From Desulfovibrio sp. (GTDB taxonomy: Bacteria > Desulfobacterota > Desulfovibrionia > Desulfovibrionales > Desulfovibrionaceae), in the NCBI RefSeq assembly GCF_034006445.1, contig NZ_JAVESS010000019.1, forward strand, positions 1-61,062: DNA of 61,062 bases. The letters are read 5' to 3'. The notes beneath the pieces are model-generated. The model was given only the letters and a program-made list of their open reading frames with translations. It was not told the DNA's origin and ran no database searches. Both the position numbers and the translations under genes were made by a program. Of the stretch, positions 44,228-52,443 are shown one piece after another (positions within the stretch are counted from its first letter, which is position 1; each line of letters begins with the position of its first letter).

Positions 44228-45868
44228 CTATTTCGCGGCGGCGTGGCCTTTGAGCTTACGGATCATCATCTGCTGCTGCGCAATGGACAACACGTTGTTG
44301 ACCAGCCAGTACAACACCAGACCTGCCGGGAAGTTCAGGAAAAGCACCGTGAAGATAAGGGGTAAAAACATCATGATTTTCTGCTGCATGGGATCGGCGG
44401 CCGGGGGGTTCATCCTCTGCTGCAGGAACATGGTCACGCCCATGATGATGGGGGTGATGTACAGGGGATCCTTGGTGGAGAGGTCGGCCAGCCAGAGCAT
44501 GTCCGTACCGGGCAGATACTTGATGAAGGGCGCATGCCGCAGCTCGATGGAGGTGAGCAGGGCCTGGTACAGGCCGAAGAACACGGGCAGCTGAATAAGG
44601 ATGGGCACGCAACCGCTGGCGGGATTGACGCCGTAGGTCTTGTAAAGCGCCATGACCTCCTTGTTCATCTGCTCCTTGTTGTCCTTGTACTTTTCGCGCA
44701 GCTCCGTCATATGGGGCTGGAGCTTCTTCATCTTTTCCATGGACGCGTAGCTCTTGGCCGTAAGGGGCCAGAACACGGCCTTGATGAGCACGGTCAGCAG
44801 GATGATGGACAGGCCCCAGTTGTGCACATACTTCTGGAAGAATTCCAGCAGCCACAGCAAGCCTTTGGCAATGATATGGAAAAAGCCCAGGTCAATACTT
44901 TTGGCAAGCTGGGGCGAAACGCCCTCTAGCTCGGAGCGCACCTTGGGGCCGACCCAGTAGGAAACAGACAGTTCCTTTTCCTGGCCGGGGCCAAGCAGGG
45001 TTTCCTGTTCTTCGACAGCGGCGCGATACACATTCTGCTGCATGACGCCCTTGACGGTCACGTTGCTGGCTTCACCGGGCATCACGGCCGTGAGAAAATA
45101 CGTGCTCATGGCGCCAGCCCAGTAAATCTTGCCAACGGCCTGAACGCCGGTGGTTTCAAGGGTGCTCGCGGAGCTTTCTTCCTTGAGGCTGCCGTCGTTG
45201 TCCCAGGCGACGCGCATGGCGTCGTAACGGTCACCGGCGGCATTGCTGGCGTCAGCGGCCGCCGTGTAGCTCACACGCACGCTGCGCGCCTGTTCGCTCA
45301 GGTTCGTCACGCGAACCTTTTCCTGGATGACATAGGAGGAGGCGTTGAAGGTCAGGTCGCGCACCACGCGCAGATTGTCCACTTCGCCCGTCAGGCGCAG
45401 GGAACCCTGCTGGCTTTCACCAAGCGTGAGGCCGTTTTCGCCGGAATCCGCAGTCCACTGGCCAGTGCTCCACGAGGGCTGGCTGTTGATGACAAGGCCC
45501 ATGGGGGCCACCTGGGCCGTCTTGGCGTCAACCATGTTTACCAGGGGCGAATCCGCCGCGAGGCCAATCTGAAACTTTTTCAGCTTGAACGAACGCAGCG
45601 CGCCGCCGCCGCTGTAAACAACAGCTTCATACAGGGGAGTGTCTACCGTGATGTCGCGACCCGCCGAAGGCGTAAAAACAGGCAGACTGGGCTGAGCGGG
45701 CGCGGGCGCTGTCTGCGCCAGCTGTTGCGGCACCTGCTGGTTCTGCTGCTGTTGCGCCACGGGGGCGGGTTTTGAGGTCCAGCCCATATGCTCGGCCAGA
45801 TATCCCCAGCCGACAATGACAATAAGACAAAGAACAATGGCAATGATAAGATTTTTACTGTCTTGCAT
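44228..45868 (-). CDS. yidC: membrane protein insertase YidC
   Basis: YidC inserts and folds inner-membrane proteins, alone or with Sec. The protein has 546 residues from MQDSKNLIIAIVLCLIVIVG. A first membrane segment is followed by a large periplasmic beta-domain, then the conserved core YVHNWGLSIILLTVLIKAVFWPL, KYKDNKEQMNKEVMALYKTYGVNP, GCVPILIQLPVFFGLYQAL and NFPAGLVLYWLVNN (each given by short ends). The ATG at 45868 has AGGAG; the GTG at 45880 lies too close to it. The start overlaps no gene but follows yidD closely. It belongs to the rpmH-rnpA-yidD-yidC-jag transcript. Confidence 0.97.
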   Translation of the reverse strand: MQDSKNLIIAIVLCLIVIVGWGYLAEHMGWTSKPAPVAQQQQNQQVPQQLAQTAPAPAQPSLPVFTPSAGRDITVDTPLYEAVVYSGGGALRSFKLKKFQIGLAADSPLVNMVDAKTAQVAPMGLVINSQPSWSTGQWTADSGENGLTLGESQQGSLRLTGEVDNLRVVRDLTFNASSYVIQEKVRVTNLSEQARSVRVSYTAAADASNAAGDRYDAMRVAWDNDGSLKEESSASTLETTGVQAVGKIYWAGAMSTYFLTAVMPGEASNVTVKGVMQQNVYRAAVEEQETLLGPGQEKELSVSYWVGPKVRSELEGVSPQLAKSIDLGFFHIIAKGLLWLLEFFQKYVHNWGLSIILLTVLIKAVFWPLTAKSYASMEKMKKLQPHMTELREKYKDNKEQMNKEVMALYKTYGVNPASGCVPILIQLPVFFGLYQALLTSIELRHAPFIKYLPGTDMLWLADLSTKDPLYITPIIMGVTMFLQQRMNPPAADPMQQKIMMFLPLIFTVLFLNFPAGLVLYWLVNNVLSIAQQQMMIRKLKGHAAAK

Positions 45869-45876
45869 GTGGGCGC

Positions 45877-46146
45877 TCACTCCTGGGACAATGGCGGAAC
45901 GTCGCGGCGACGTCGTCCTGATGGTGGTGGAACTGGATCATAGCCCGATCCGCCCCAGGGATGACAGCGGGCCAGGCGCTTGAGCGCCAGCCAGCCGCCA
46001 CGCAACACGCCGTGGGTCATTACGGCCTCTACGGCATAGGCGGAACAGGTAGGGTAATAGCGGCAGGCTGGGGGCAGCACGGGCGAGATGCAGCGCTGGT
46101 ACACGCGTATGGGAAATACGCAGAGGGTGCGCAGCATGCGGCTCAT
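45877..46146 (-). CDS. yidD: membrane protein insertion efficiency factor YidD
   Basis: YidD is a small membrane-associated protein that assists YidC. The 89 residues hold the family signature: [29 protein letters not shown] (ends given) with three cysteines, then [20 protein letters not shown]. The C-terminal tail is basic and proline-rich. The ATG overlaps the rnpA stop by four bases, and the stop lies nine bases before the yidC start. Confidence 0.95.
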   Translation of the reverse strand: MSRMLRTLCVFPIRVYQRCISPVLPPACRYYPTCSAYAVEAVMTHGVLRGGWLALKRLARCHPWGGSGYDPVPPPSGRRRRDVPPLSQE

Positions 46147-46535
46147 GGCAGACCAGCCAATGCCGAAGAGCCCGACTGGTGTCGGGCCGCACGCCGTAGC
46201 AACGGCAAAAGTTCTGCAGCCACACAGGCATAGTCCAGTGCGGCTTCTCCGGCATGCTTTTTTGCTATGGTAACGATGTCGGCCTCCACGGGCAGTTCTT
46301 CTCTGTGCAGGCGGTAGAATTCCCGCAGGAGCCTCTTGACGCGATTGCGCACCACGGCATTGCCTACCTTACGGGAGACGGCCATGCCTGTGCGCGCGCG
46401 AAGACCGGGACAGCCTCCCGGCAACACAAAGACAAGGAAATGCTCGGTGTGGTAACGCCTGCCCCGCTCATAGCAGGCCGTAAACTCCACCCGTCGGCGG
46501 ATGCGCAACTGCCTGGGCAGAAGGTACCGGCACAT
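46143..46535 (-). CDS. rnpA: ribonuclease P protein component
   Basis: RnpA binds the RNase P RNA and helps cleave 5' leaders from tRNA precursors. The 130-residue basic protein has [19 protein letters not shown] and the RNR signature [23 protein letters not shown] precedes the ATG. It follows rpmH after 41 bases and overlaps yidD, the standard order. The C-terminus is longer than usual by about 15 residues. Confidence 0.96.
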   Translation of the reverse strand: MCRYLLPRQLRIRRRVEFTACYERGRRYHTEHFLVFVLPGGCPGLRARTGMAVSRKVGNAVVRNRVKRLLREFYRLHREELPVEADIVTIAKKHAGEAALDYACVAAELLPLLRRAARHQSGSSALAGLP

Positions 46536-46576
46536 GGAAGCTCCCTGACGACGAACGGGGGATACCCCCCGCTCAC

Positions 46577-46711
46577 TCAGGCGCTGAGACGCTTGCGGCC
46601 CTTGGCGCGACGACGGCGCAGGATGGCGCGACCACCGGGGGTGGCCATACGGGCGCGAAAACCGTGGGTGCGGGCTCTTCTGATCTTGCTCGGCTGATAT
46701 GTTCTCTTCAT
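46577..46711 (-). CDS. rpmH: 50S ribosomal protein L34
   Basis: L34 is a 44-residue basic ribosomal protein: [18 protein letters not shown] and then [23 protein letters not shown] (ends given). It is unmistakable. AAGGAG precedes the ATG at 46711, which shows that a longer in-frame opening to 46768 is not used. It starts the conserved rnpA-yidD-yidC group. A TATAAC box on the minus strand (46808-46803) could be its -10 element. dnaA, often nearby, is not in the window. Confidence 0.97.
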   Translation of the reverse strand: MKRTYQPSKIRRARTHGFRARMATPGGRAILRRRRAKGRKRLSA

Positions 46712-46925
46712 GATTGACTCCTTAAAATTTCCGGTATGACCAGCGCCCTTACCGGGACTTTGCGGCACGCCGGGCTTTGGCGGTTAGGGGCCGTCCACTT
46801 GTTATAGCGGTCAGGGACGGCAAGGCCCTGGCGTTAAAATATATGGAAGAAGCTACATACACGCGCACAGCCCCCCCGTCAAGCGCAGACTGGGCCGTTC
46901 ATCGGCCGAACATGGCGGCCGTCAC

Positions 46926-46952
46926 AAAAACAGGCGGCGTTACGCCGCCTGT
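46926..46952 (-). terminator. intrinsic terminator after the secreted-protein gene
   Basis: CAGGCGGCGT pairs with ACGCCGCCTG. On the minus strand it is followed by TTTTTGTGAC. It lies 70 bases past the stop of the gene at 47019. The gap 46712-47018 otherwise holds only the likely rpmH promoter. Confidence 0.85.
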
Positions 46953-47018
46953 CAGGCATGCCCGGCATGGCAAAAAGCATCCTGCCATCACACGGGCCGT
47001 TGGTCAAACAACAAAATC

Positions 47019-48014
47019 TTACGGCAAGGGAGCCCGCGCGGGAGCGCCCCCCCCACCTGAACCGCCGGCAGACCCGTTGCTGGGCGGCAGCAAATCGTCC
47101 GCAGAGAGGGAAGGTATGGACGGAGGCGCCGGAACGTCCGGCGGTGTGACCCCACTGGACGAACGGGCGGAACCAACGCCGGCCCTTCCAAAAGCCCCGG
47201 CAGCCGAGCCCGATCCAGTTACCGCCATTGAAGACGATGCGGCAGACGTCGAGGCGCTCGAAGACGCGGCAGTGGGTGCAGCCGCTGACGGCACGCCCGA
47301 AGGCATGGCCGCTCCTGCGGGCATTGCGACGCCGTTGCCAACACCGATGGAAGGCGAAGGAGATGCCGCAGTATTTTGCGCCATGCTGCCATTGGCCTGC
47401 ACGTTGCCGCCCGTTCCGTTTTTTTCGGGCGCAGATGGCGGTGCAACCGCCGCCGTGCCATTGCCTTGCCGCGCTGATGTCGGGGCCGTAAGCGCCGGAC
47501 TGACTGAAACCGGCTTTTCCGCCGGGGCGCTGGCGGCCTGCGCCGCTTCACTTTTTTTACCGGCCTGACTGGCCGCCCCGCCCTGCTTTGCGGGCCGGGA
47601 CGATGCGTGAGGCCAGGGCCGCGCAGGAGCGTTTGGATCAACAACAATGCTGTGCGGGGCTGTTTTGCCGCCACGGCTGCCCTTGCCAGCGGATTTTCCG
47701 TCAGGCTGCCCCTGGGGGCTGGACATGAGTTCCGGCACAGCGGCGGGATCGGCAAAAGCCGCGCCCACCATGCGTATCTGCCTCGGCTGCGTCAGGGTAT
47801 TCCAGTAAAGACGTGCGCCGCCAGTGCGCATCCATGCCTCGGTCAGATTGGGCCCGCCATCGGGCAGGGTCTGGGGAAGCGAAGACTCGGCGACACCGGC
47901 AAACGACACGCCGGACAGGCCGGGCATGACGCCGAAACACAAAATGGCCGCGCCCAGAGCCACAGGACGCAGGGTACGGGCCAATACCGCGTTTTTGTAG
48001 TGTGTCACGAACAT
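47019..48014 (-). CDS. secreted low-complexity protein, function unknown
   Basis: The 331-residue protein has a signal peptide (LARTLRPVALGAAILCFGVM, cleaved near SFAGVA). A short ordered segment follows: GGPNLTEAWMRTGGARLYWNTLTQPRQIRMV. The rest, more than 220 residues, is Ala/Ser/Pro/Gly-rich with little likely fold. I do not recognise the family. The start MFVTHYKN at 48014 has GAGGTGG; an open frame runs on upstream through a repeat B copy but is not part of the gene. The layout suggests a periplasmic or surface protein with a flexible tail. Confidence 0.75.
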   Translation of the reverse strand: MFVTHYKNAVLARTLRPVALGAAILCFGVMPGLSGVSFAGVAESSLPQTLPDGGPNLTEAWMRTGGARLYWNTLTQPRQIRMVGAAFADPAAVPELMSSPQGQPDGKSAGKGSRGGKTAPHSIVVDPNAPARPWPHASSRPAKQGGAASQAGKKSEAAQAASAPAEKPVSVSPALTAPTSARQGNGTAAVAPPSAPEKNGTGGNVQANGSMAQNTAASPSPSIGVGNGVAMPAGAAMPSGVPSAAAPTAASSSASTSAASSSMAVTGSGSAAGAFGRAGVGSARSSSGVTPPDVPAPPSIPSLSADDLLPPSNGSAGGSGGGGAPARAPLP

Positions 48015-48079
48015 AATACCACCTCTTCCCTCCTTATCGGCAGATACCGCAGTAAAGTTTAGAGGGCAAGTTGCGCGAT

Positions 48080-48143
48080 TTTGTGGGGGAGGGACCCTTT
48101 TGCAAAAGGGTCTCCTCCCCCACGCCCCCACCCCCTAAAACTC
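48080..48143. repeat. repeat B, complete copy, inverted
   Basis: TTTTGTGGGGGAGGGACC, CTTTTGCAAAAGGG, TCTCCTCCCCCACGCCCC and ACCCCCTAAAAC. It lies upstream of the secreted-protein gene, between it and aroK. Confidence 0.8.
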
Positions 48144-48145
48144 TT

Positions 48146-48238
48146 GCTGTAGCATTGGGGAGCACAACGATTTTTTTTGATCTGAAGGGGATGCTGTATC
48201 ATTGGGGAGCACGACGAGTTTTCTGATCTGAAGGGGAT
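48146..48238. repeat. 47-base direct repeat upstream of aroK
   Basis: Two units begin GCTGTAGCATTGGGGAGCAC and GCTGTATCATTGGGGAGCAC and end in GATCTGAAGGGGAT. They are 47 bases apart and about 90% alike. The T-run differs in length between units. Confidence 0.8.
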
Positions 48239-48417
48239 GCCGAGCCAGCGCCTTTCCGGCATAGCGCCCGCGCACCGCAGGCTCGCCAGCCCCCCCCCCG
48301 TAGCTCCAGCAGGGACAATTCCCGCAGAGGCAGCCCCGGCATCGTGCCCGCGCCTTGACAGCAGCGCCCCCCTTGGGCACATTTCAGGCATCTTTTTTCA
48401 ACGGCCAAGGAGCAAAA

Positions 48418-49020
48418 ATGTCCGTGCCCTCTTCCATAGACGCCACCCCTGACCGCTCTGGCCCCTCATCCATCACGGCTCCGGCCAGTCCATCACCATG
48501 TATCATCCTTATAGGAATGGCCGGGGCTGGCAAGTCCACCATAGGCGAGGCCCTGGCCAAACGTCTGGACTGGGCCTTTATGGACAGCGACCACCTTATT
48601 GAATCCGTCTACGCCGCGCGTCTGCAAGACGTCACCGACGCCCTTGGCAAGGACGCCTTTCTTGATGTGGAAGCCACCGTCATCAGCGCCATAAAGGCCA
48701 ACCGCACCGTTATCGCCACTGGCGGCAGCGTGGTCTACCGCGAAAAGGCCATGCGCCATCTCGCCTCGTTGGGGCCCATCGTGCACCTGGATGTGCCGCT
48801 TGCCATTGTCGAGGAGCGCATAGCCCGCAACCCGCAGCGGGGTCTGGCCATAGGGCCAGGGCAAACCCTGAACGACCTTTTTATGGAACGCCAGAAACTG
48901 TACACCCTCTACGCGACCCTGTGCTGTGAAGCCACCTGTAAAAATCCGCAGCAGTGCGTGGACTGGATTGTGGACAATCTACCCCCGCAGGTCATTGCCT
49001 CCGACGCCACAAGAAACTGA
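48418..49020 (+). CDS. aroK: shikimate kinase
   Basis: The protein phosphorylates shikimate in the aromatic amino acid pathway. The 200-residue sequence has the P-loop GMAGAGKSTIGEALAKRL, the shikimate-binding MDSDHLIE region, and ATGGSVVYRE, with LIERNPQRG-like ARNPQRGLA later. The first 28 residues are a low-complexity extension. AAGGAGC precedes the ATG at 48418. A GntK-like role is possible because the second half is divergent, but the DSD and GGS motifs favour shikimate kinase. Other aro genes are absent here. Confidence 0.8.
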   Translation: MSVPSSIDATPDRSGPSSITAPASPSPCIILIGMAGAGKSTIGEALAKRLDWAFMDSDHLIESVYAARLQDVTDALGKDAFLDVEATVISAIKANRTVIATGGSVVYREKAMRHLASLGPIVHLDVPLAIVEERIARNPQRGLAIGPGQTLNDLFMERQKLYTLYATLCCEATCKNPQQCVDWIVDNLPPQVIASDATRN

Positions 49021-49035
49021 CCTGCGGCCGTGCCC

Positions 49036-49098
49036 CGCTGGCCCGTGCCTCGCTGGCCCGCACCGCGCTGGCCCGCACTTCGCTGGTCCGCACTGCGC
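49036..49098. repeat. 15-base tandem repeat after aroK
   Basis: Four units of CGCTGGCCCG plus five variable bases (49036-49095), then CGC. A second short series, TTGGCAAAGTC, repeats three times near 49203-49230. The rest of the gap to 49290 holds no supported gene. Confidence 0.75.
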
Positions 49099-49290
49099 CG
49101 CAGCGCAGACTGACGGGGCACACCCGCATATCCCTGCCTGCTTTGCCTGATCGGCAGCCCAAGCTTCTGCTCTGGTTTCCGCCCTGGCTTCTGCCAAAAT
49201 CATTGGCAAAGTCTTTGGCAAAGTCTTTGGCGTGGCCGCTGCAAGATCATGCCGCACGCCCTTTGCGCAGGCCCATACCGAGATCTGCCC

Positions 49291-49326
49291 ACAAAAAAAG
49301 CGGGGCCGAAGCCCCGCTGAAAAAAC
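49291..49326 (-). terminator. intrinsic terminator
   Basis: AGCGGGGC pairs with GCCCCGCT around a CGAA tetraloop. On the minus strand seven Ts follow. It could end transcripts from the lipoprotein gene 250 bases away. Confidence 0.78.
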
Positions 49327-49529
49327 CTGTGCCTGTTGCCAGTATCTGTTGCCTGTGCATGACACCTGTCATGATGCAGTGCAGTACGAAAGACACGTGC
49401 GCCAGAACAACTTTTATTGAGAATATGCATCCCCAACCAGGGCACGCCCGCTGTGGCGCGAACCTCCCGGATGGGTGCGTATTCTTGCATAGTGACGCGC
49501 CTCATGGGCTGCCGTCTTTACGGCGTGCG

Positions 49530-49574
49530 CCTCTGTTCCGCTGCCGCCAGGGCAGCTTCAAAGTGAAATTGCTC
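49530..49574. repeat. repeat A right-end relic at a stop codon
   Basis: GCCGCCAGGGCAGCTTCAAA and GTGAAATTGCTC match the right end of the second A type. It is followed by TA 49575-49576, so its last base completes the TAG of the lipoprotein gene. Confidence 0.6.
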
Positions 49575-50149
49575 TAGAACTGCCAGCTTTTGCCGTCATA
49601 CCTGATCAGTTCGTTGATCCTGCGGGCCTTGACCTGCTGGCAGGCCGCCGTCAGCGCAGCCTGGCGGGTAGCGCCACGGCATTCGTAAACGTTTTCTTTG
49701 TAACGCACAAAGCCAACGTACTGGCCTGACGCGCCGGGGCGCAGTTCGGTAGTGATGGTGCTTTCGTCCACTTCTACATAGCTTGCCACATAGTCCTTGC
49801 CGACCTGTTGCACGTCCTTTTTGGACTTGGAGGGAACCACAGTTCTGCCAGCCTGAGCGACCAGCTTGTGTCCCACGGAGTCCAGTTCGGCTGCTATCTG
49901 AGCTTCAGTTTTAGCGCCCTTGGCCACGGGTTGCTTCTTCTCCGCACTGGCGGCGGCTTTCTTGTCAACTTTTTTGCCAGCCTTGGCGGGAGCCGGAGCT
50001 TCAGGCGCGGGCGCGGGTTCCGCAATTTCTGCGGGCTGGGCGGGTGTTACCGCCGCTTCCGTAGAAGAAGAATCGCCGCCGAACCAGGCGCAACCGCCTG
50101 AGGTCAGACCGAAAGTCAGCAAAAGAGCCAGAAATGTTTGTTTGCGCAT
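49574..50149 (-). CDS. probable lipoprotein with an Ala/Pro/Lys linker
   Basis: The 191-residue protein begins MRKQTFLALLLTFGLTSGGC, a signal ending in a lipobox-like SGGC. A linker of EPAPAPEAPAPAKAGKK type follows (about residues 35-75), then a compact domain of about 100 residues (ELDSVGHKLVAQAGRTVVPS to DGKSWQF). I do not recognise that domain. The linker would let it reach through peptidoglycan. It lies 78 bases downstream of the vWA-OmpA gene, past a hairpin, and may be partly co-transcribed. Its stop arises at a repeat A end. Confidence 0.78.
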   Translation of the reverse strand: MRKQTFLALLLTFGLTSGGCAWFGGDSSSTEAAVTPAQPAEIAEPAPAPEAPAPAKAGKKVDKKAAASAEKKQPVAKGAKTEAQIAAELDSVGHKLVAQAGRTVVPSKSKKDVQQVGKDYVASYVEVDESTITTELRPGASGQYVGFVRYKENVYECRGATRQAALTAACQQVKARRINELIRYDGKSWQF

Positions 50150-50164
50150 AGCACCTCACACATT

Positions 50165-50197
50165 AAAGCCGGGCGGCATAGGGCCACCCGGCTTTTT
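50165..50197. terminator. hairpin between the OmpA-like and lipoprotein genes
   Basis: AAAGCCGGGCGG pairs with CCACCCGGCTTT (one unpaired base) around a short loop, with T5 after it on the plus strand and a TTTAATG on the minus strand. It may attenuate rather than stop minus transcription. Confidence 0.6.
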
Positions 50198-50227
50198 GCA
50201 TATTATTCCAGTGGAAACCGCCTTCGA

Positions 50228-51223
50228 TTATTCGAAGGAGATTTCGGTGCGCCGGTTCATGGCGCGACCTTCAGCGGTTTCGTTGTTGTACTTGAAAGAC
50301 TTGCCACGGCCGATGGCGGTCATGCGGCTGGCGGGGATGCCCTGCTTCACAAGGTAGTTCTTCACGCTGTTGGCGCGTTCCTGCGAAAGCTTCATGTTGT
50401 AAGCGTCGGAACCGATCCAGTCAGTCCAGCCAGCAAGCACGACGCGCTTGTTGGGGCTGGCCTTGATGAGACCGGCGGCTTCGTTCAGGATGCCCATGGC
50501 CTTGCTGTCAAGAGCATAGGAGTTGAACGCGAAGTGCACGCCACGCAGCACGATCACGTCTTCATCCTGGCAGAACACTGACAGAACGAAGCGCTCAACG
50601 GCGGCGTCGCTGGTGGCCAGTTCTTCACCACGCACCACGATGGTGGCGGGGTTCAGGGCGGCGACCTTCTTGATGGTTTCTTCACCGTTCTTGGTGTCGG
50701 CGAAGGAGATGATGTGGACAACCAGATTGCGCTGGCTGGCATACAGCTGACGGGCAACTTCCACCACATCGGCGCCACGGTTGTTGTCGCCGTCGGTCAC
50801 GAGGATAACGGCGGCGTCGCGCTTCATGCTGGACAGGAAGGGTTCGTAAGCCTGCAGGCCGGTACCCATACGGGTCATGCGGCCAAAGACGTCAAAACCA
50901 GAACGCAGTTTGTTGATGCCAGCGGCCATGGTGGCGCGGTCCCAGGGACCCTGGGCAACGATAACGCCGTTGGGCGAAATGGTGTGCAGGCCGCCATTAT
51001 AGTTCAAGGCAGGAATAGCGGCGTTGATGCGCTGCAACACGCTTTTGGCCACAATGATTTTATCCTGCTTCAGCTGAGCGTTCTTCATCATCATGGAACC
51101 GGAATAGTCCACAACGAAGTCAAAGCTGTCAATTTTCTTGGTGCAGGCCGGTGCGGCCGCGGCGGCCACAGCGTAGCTCAATACCAGAGCAGCGGCCAGA
51201 ACAAGAAGACGAAACGATTTCAT
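50228..51223 (-). CDS. vWA-OmpA fusion protein of the cell envelope
   Basis: The 331-residue protein has a signal peptide (FRLLVLAAALVLSYAVAAAA). A von Willebrand A domain at about residues 32-210 shows the metal-site motif DYSGSM, a threonine region, and LVTDGDNN. An OmpA-type peptidoglycan-binding domain follows at about 225-331 (WTDWIGSDAYNMKLSQERA, IGRGKSFKYNNETAEGRAMNRRTEI by its ends) with the key Asp and Arg. The vWA domain probably binds a protein partner near the cell wall. GGGAGG precedes the ATG. The product may be one of several such proteins in Desulfovibrio; the partner is unknown. Confidence 0.88.
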   Translation of the reverse strand: MKSFRLLVLAAALVLSYAVAAAAAPACTKKIDSFDFVVDYSGSMMMKNAQLKQDKIIVAKSVLQRINAAIPALNYNGGLHTISPNGVIVAQGPWDRATMAAGINKLRSGFDVFGRMTRMGTGLQAYEPFLSSMKRDAAVILVTDGDNNRGADVVEVARQLYASQRNLVVHIISFADTKNGEETIKKVAALNPATIVVRGEELATSDAAVERFVLSVFCQDEDVIVLRGVHFAFNSYALDSKAMGILNEAAGLIKASPNKRVVLAGWTDWIGSDAYNMKLSQERANSVKNYLVKQGIPASRMTAIGRGKSFKYNNETAEGRAMNRRTEISFE

Positions 51224-51535
51224 ACTGCCTCCCAAACGTTGATAAGTTCGTCGAATTACCGTCAACCAACAGTAAATCGCGGTGTGCCCGCCACGTTGCC
51301 GGCTCGCTCCAGGCTTGGCCTATGGAGACGGCAACTGGCTTAGACATAACCGCCTTTATGAAAAACCGCAAGTTTTAAATAGGAAATATTCTCTGATAAC
51401 TGCCTGTTGCTTACGATTCCCCAAGGGTTTTTACGGTGCCCCGTTCCATAGGAAAAGCCATAGCAACCCCCCACGGCTGGACAGCCTGCCGAGCCTGAGG
51501 CATACTTTGAGGAAGAATAAAAGGAAAGTATCTCT
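51224..51535. other. divergent intergenic region before the cobalamin group
   Basis: It holds the promoters of the vWA-OmpA gene (minus) and of the DapF-like gene (plus), though no clear -10/-35 pair stands out. A GC-rich structured part (51430-51510) has CACGGCTGG/CAGCCTGCCG. I could not fit it to the cobalamin riboswitch. Confidence 0.4.
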
Positions 51536-52441
51536 ATGCCTACCCTGCCTTTTTCAAAATGGAGCCCAGGCGGCAACACCACTCTCTTGTTTCCGTCAGA
51601 CGGGCTCGCTCCCGCCTTGCAGTGCCGACTGGCCAGACAGGCCCTTACCGAATCCTGCCTTGGCGGCGAACAGGCCGGTTTTGTCAACATTGAAGCCCAA
51701 AGTCTGCGTATGGCCGGGGGCGAATTCTGCATCAACGCCAGCCGGGCCGTGGGCGCACTACTGGCCAGCGCCGACGACTGTCGCCAGCAGACTGACGATA
51801 CGGCCCGACCACATGAAAACTGCGTGCTGTCCGTCGAATCTGCCGATAGCCCCCTGCCCGACGCTCCTGACGGCCCCGCATTACAGCGGCGCTATGAAAT
51901 CAGCGTTTCTGGCTGGCAGAGCCCCGTGCAGCTCCGTGTGCGCGGGTACGCGCCCTACTGGCGCGTGGAAGCCATTTTGCAACTGCCCGACATCACCATA
52001 CAGCGCGAGGCCGAGGGCATACATCTGGTACGCCTGCCCGGCATCAGCCACCTTTTGCTCGACAGGCACATACACAGCCAGCCCGAGGACTGCTTTGCCG
52101 CAGCGGCCCTGTTGCGTGAGCGCTACGACCTCAAACAGGAAGCGGCCGTGGGCGTCATATGGTGGAGGACGCTTCAGGGCCAGATGGACATGCTGCCCCT
52201 GGTGCACGTGCGCGACACGCGCAGCGATTTTCTTGAGAGCGCCTGCGGTTCCGGCGCGCTGGCCCTGGCTCTGAGCCGTGCGCAGACTGCCGGAGCCAAA
52301 AGCTTCAGCATCATGCAGCCCAGCGGTTCCCCGCTTGATGTACGTCTTTTTTCCGAGGGCGGAGTGTCCATGGCCGGTGTGGACGGGCCAGTGTCTCTGG
52401 TGGCCAAGGGGCAGGTCTGGCTGCCTGACGCGGCCGATTAA
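51536..52441 (+). CDS. DapF-superfamily epimerase/racemase-like protein
   Basis: The 301-residue protein has the two-cysteine plan of the diaminopimelate epimerase fold: EFCINASRAVGAL with Cys65 in the first half and SACGSGALALALSR with Cys237 in the second. True DapF has GNGIR and ERGxGET motifs, which are absent. The pattern is nearer to DapF-like racemases such as CntK, which epimerise histidine or other amino acids. It ends two bases before cbiD, so it is probably in the cobalamin operon, although no corrin step needs such an enzyme. AAGGAAAG precedes the ATG. Function remains open. Confidence 0.75.
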   Translation: MPTLPFSKWSPGGNTTLLFPSDGLAPALQCRLARQALTESCLGGEQAGFVNIEAQSLRMAGGEFCINASRAVGALLASADDCRQQTDDTARPHENCVLSVESADSPLPDAPDGPALQRRYEISVSGWQSPVQLRVRGYAPYWRVEAILQLPDITIQREAEGIHLVRLPGISHLLLDRHIHSQPEDCFAAAALLRERYDLKQEAAVGVIWWRTLQGQMDMLPLVHVRDTRSDFLESACGSGALALALSRAQTAGAKSFSIMQPSGSPLDVRLFSEGGVSMAGVDGPVSLVAKGQVWLPDAAD

Positions 52442-52443
52442 TC

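Noticed and set aside
46712..47018. Chromosome origin next to rpmH
   Set aside because: No cluster of TTATCCACA-like boxes, no AT-rich unwinding region and no dnaA or dnaN gene.
48954..49577. 207-codon plus-strand frame running out of aroK
   Set aside because: It begins inside aroK in another frame, crosses tandem repeats and a terminator hairpin, and ends in a repeat A relic.
51400..51520. Possible cobalamin riboswitch before the DapF-like/cbiD group
   Set aside because: The DNA is structured, with GGTGCCCCG and CAGCCTGCCGAGCC pieces, but the order and spacing of the conserved B12-box parts do not fit. A covariance search would be decisive.
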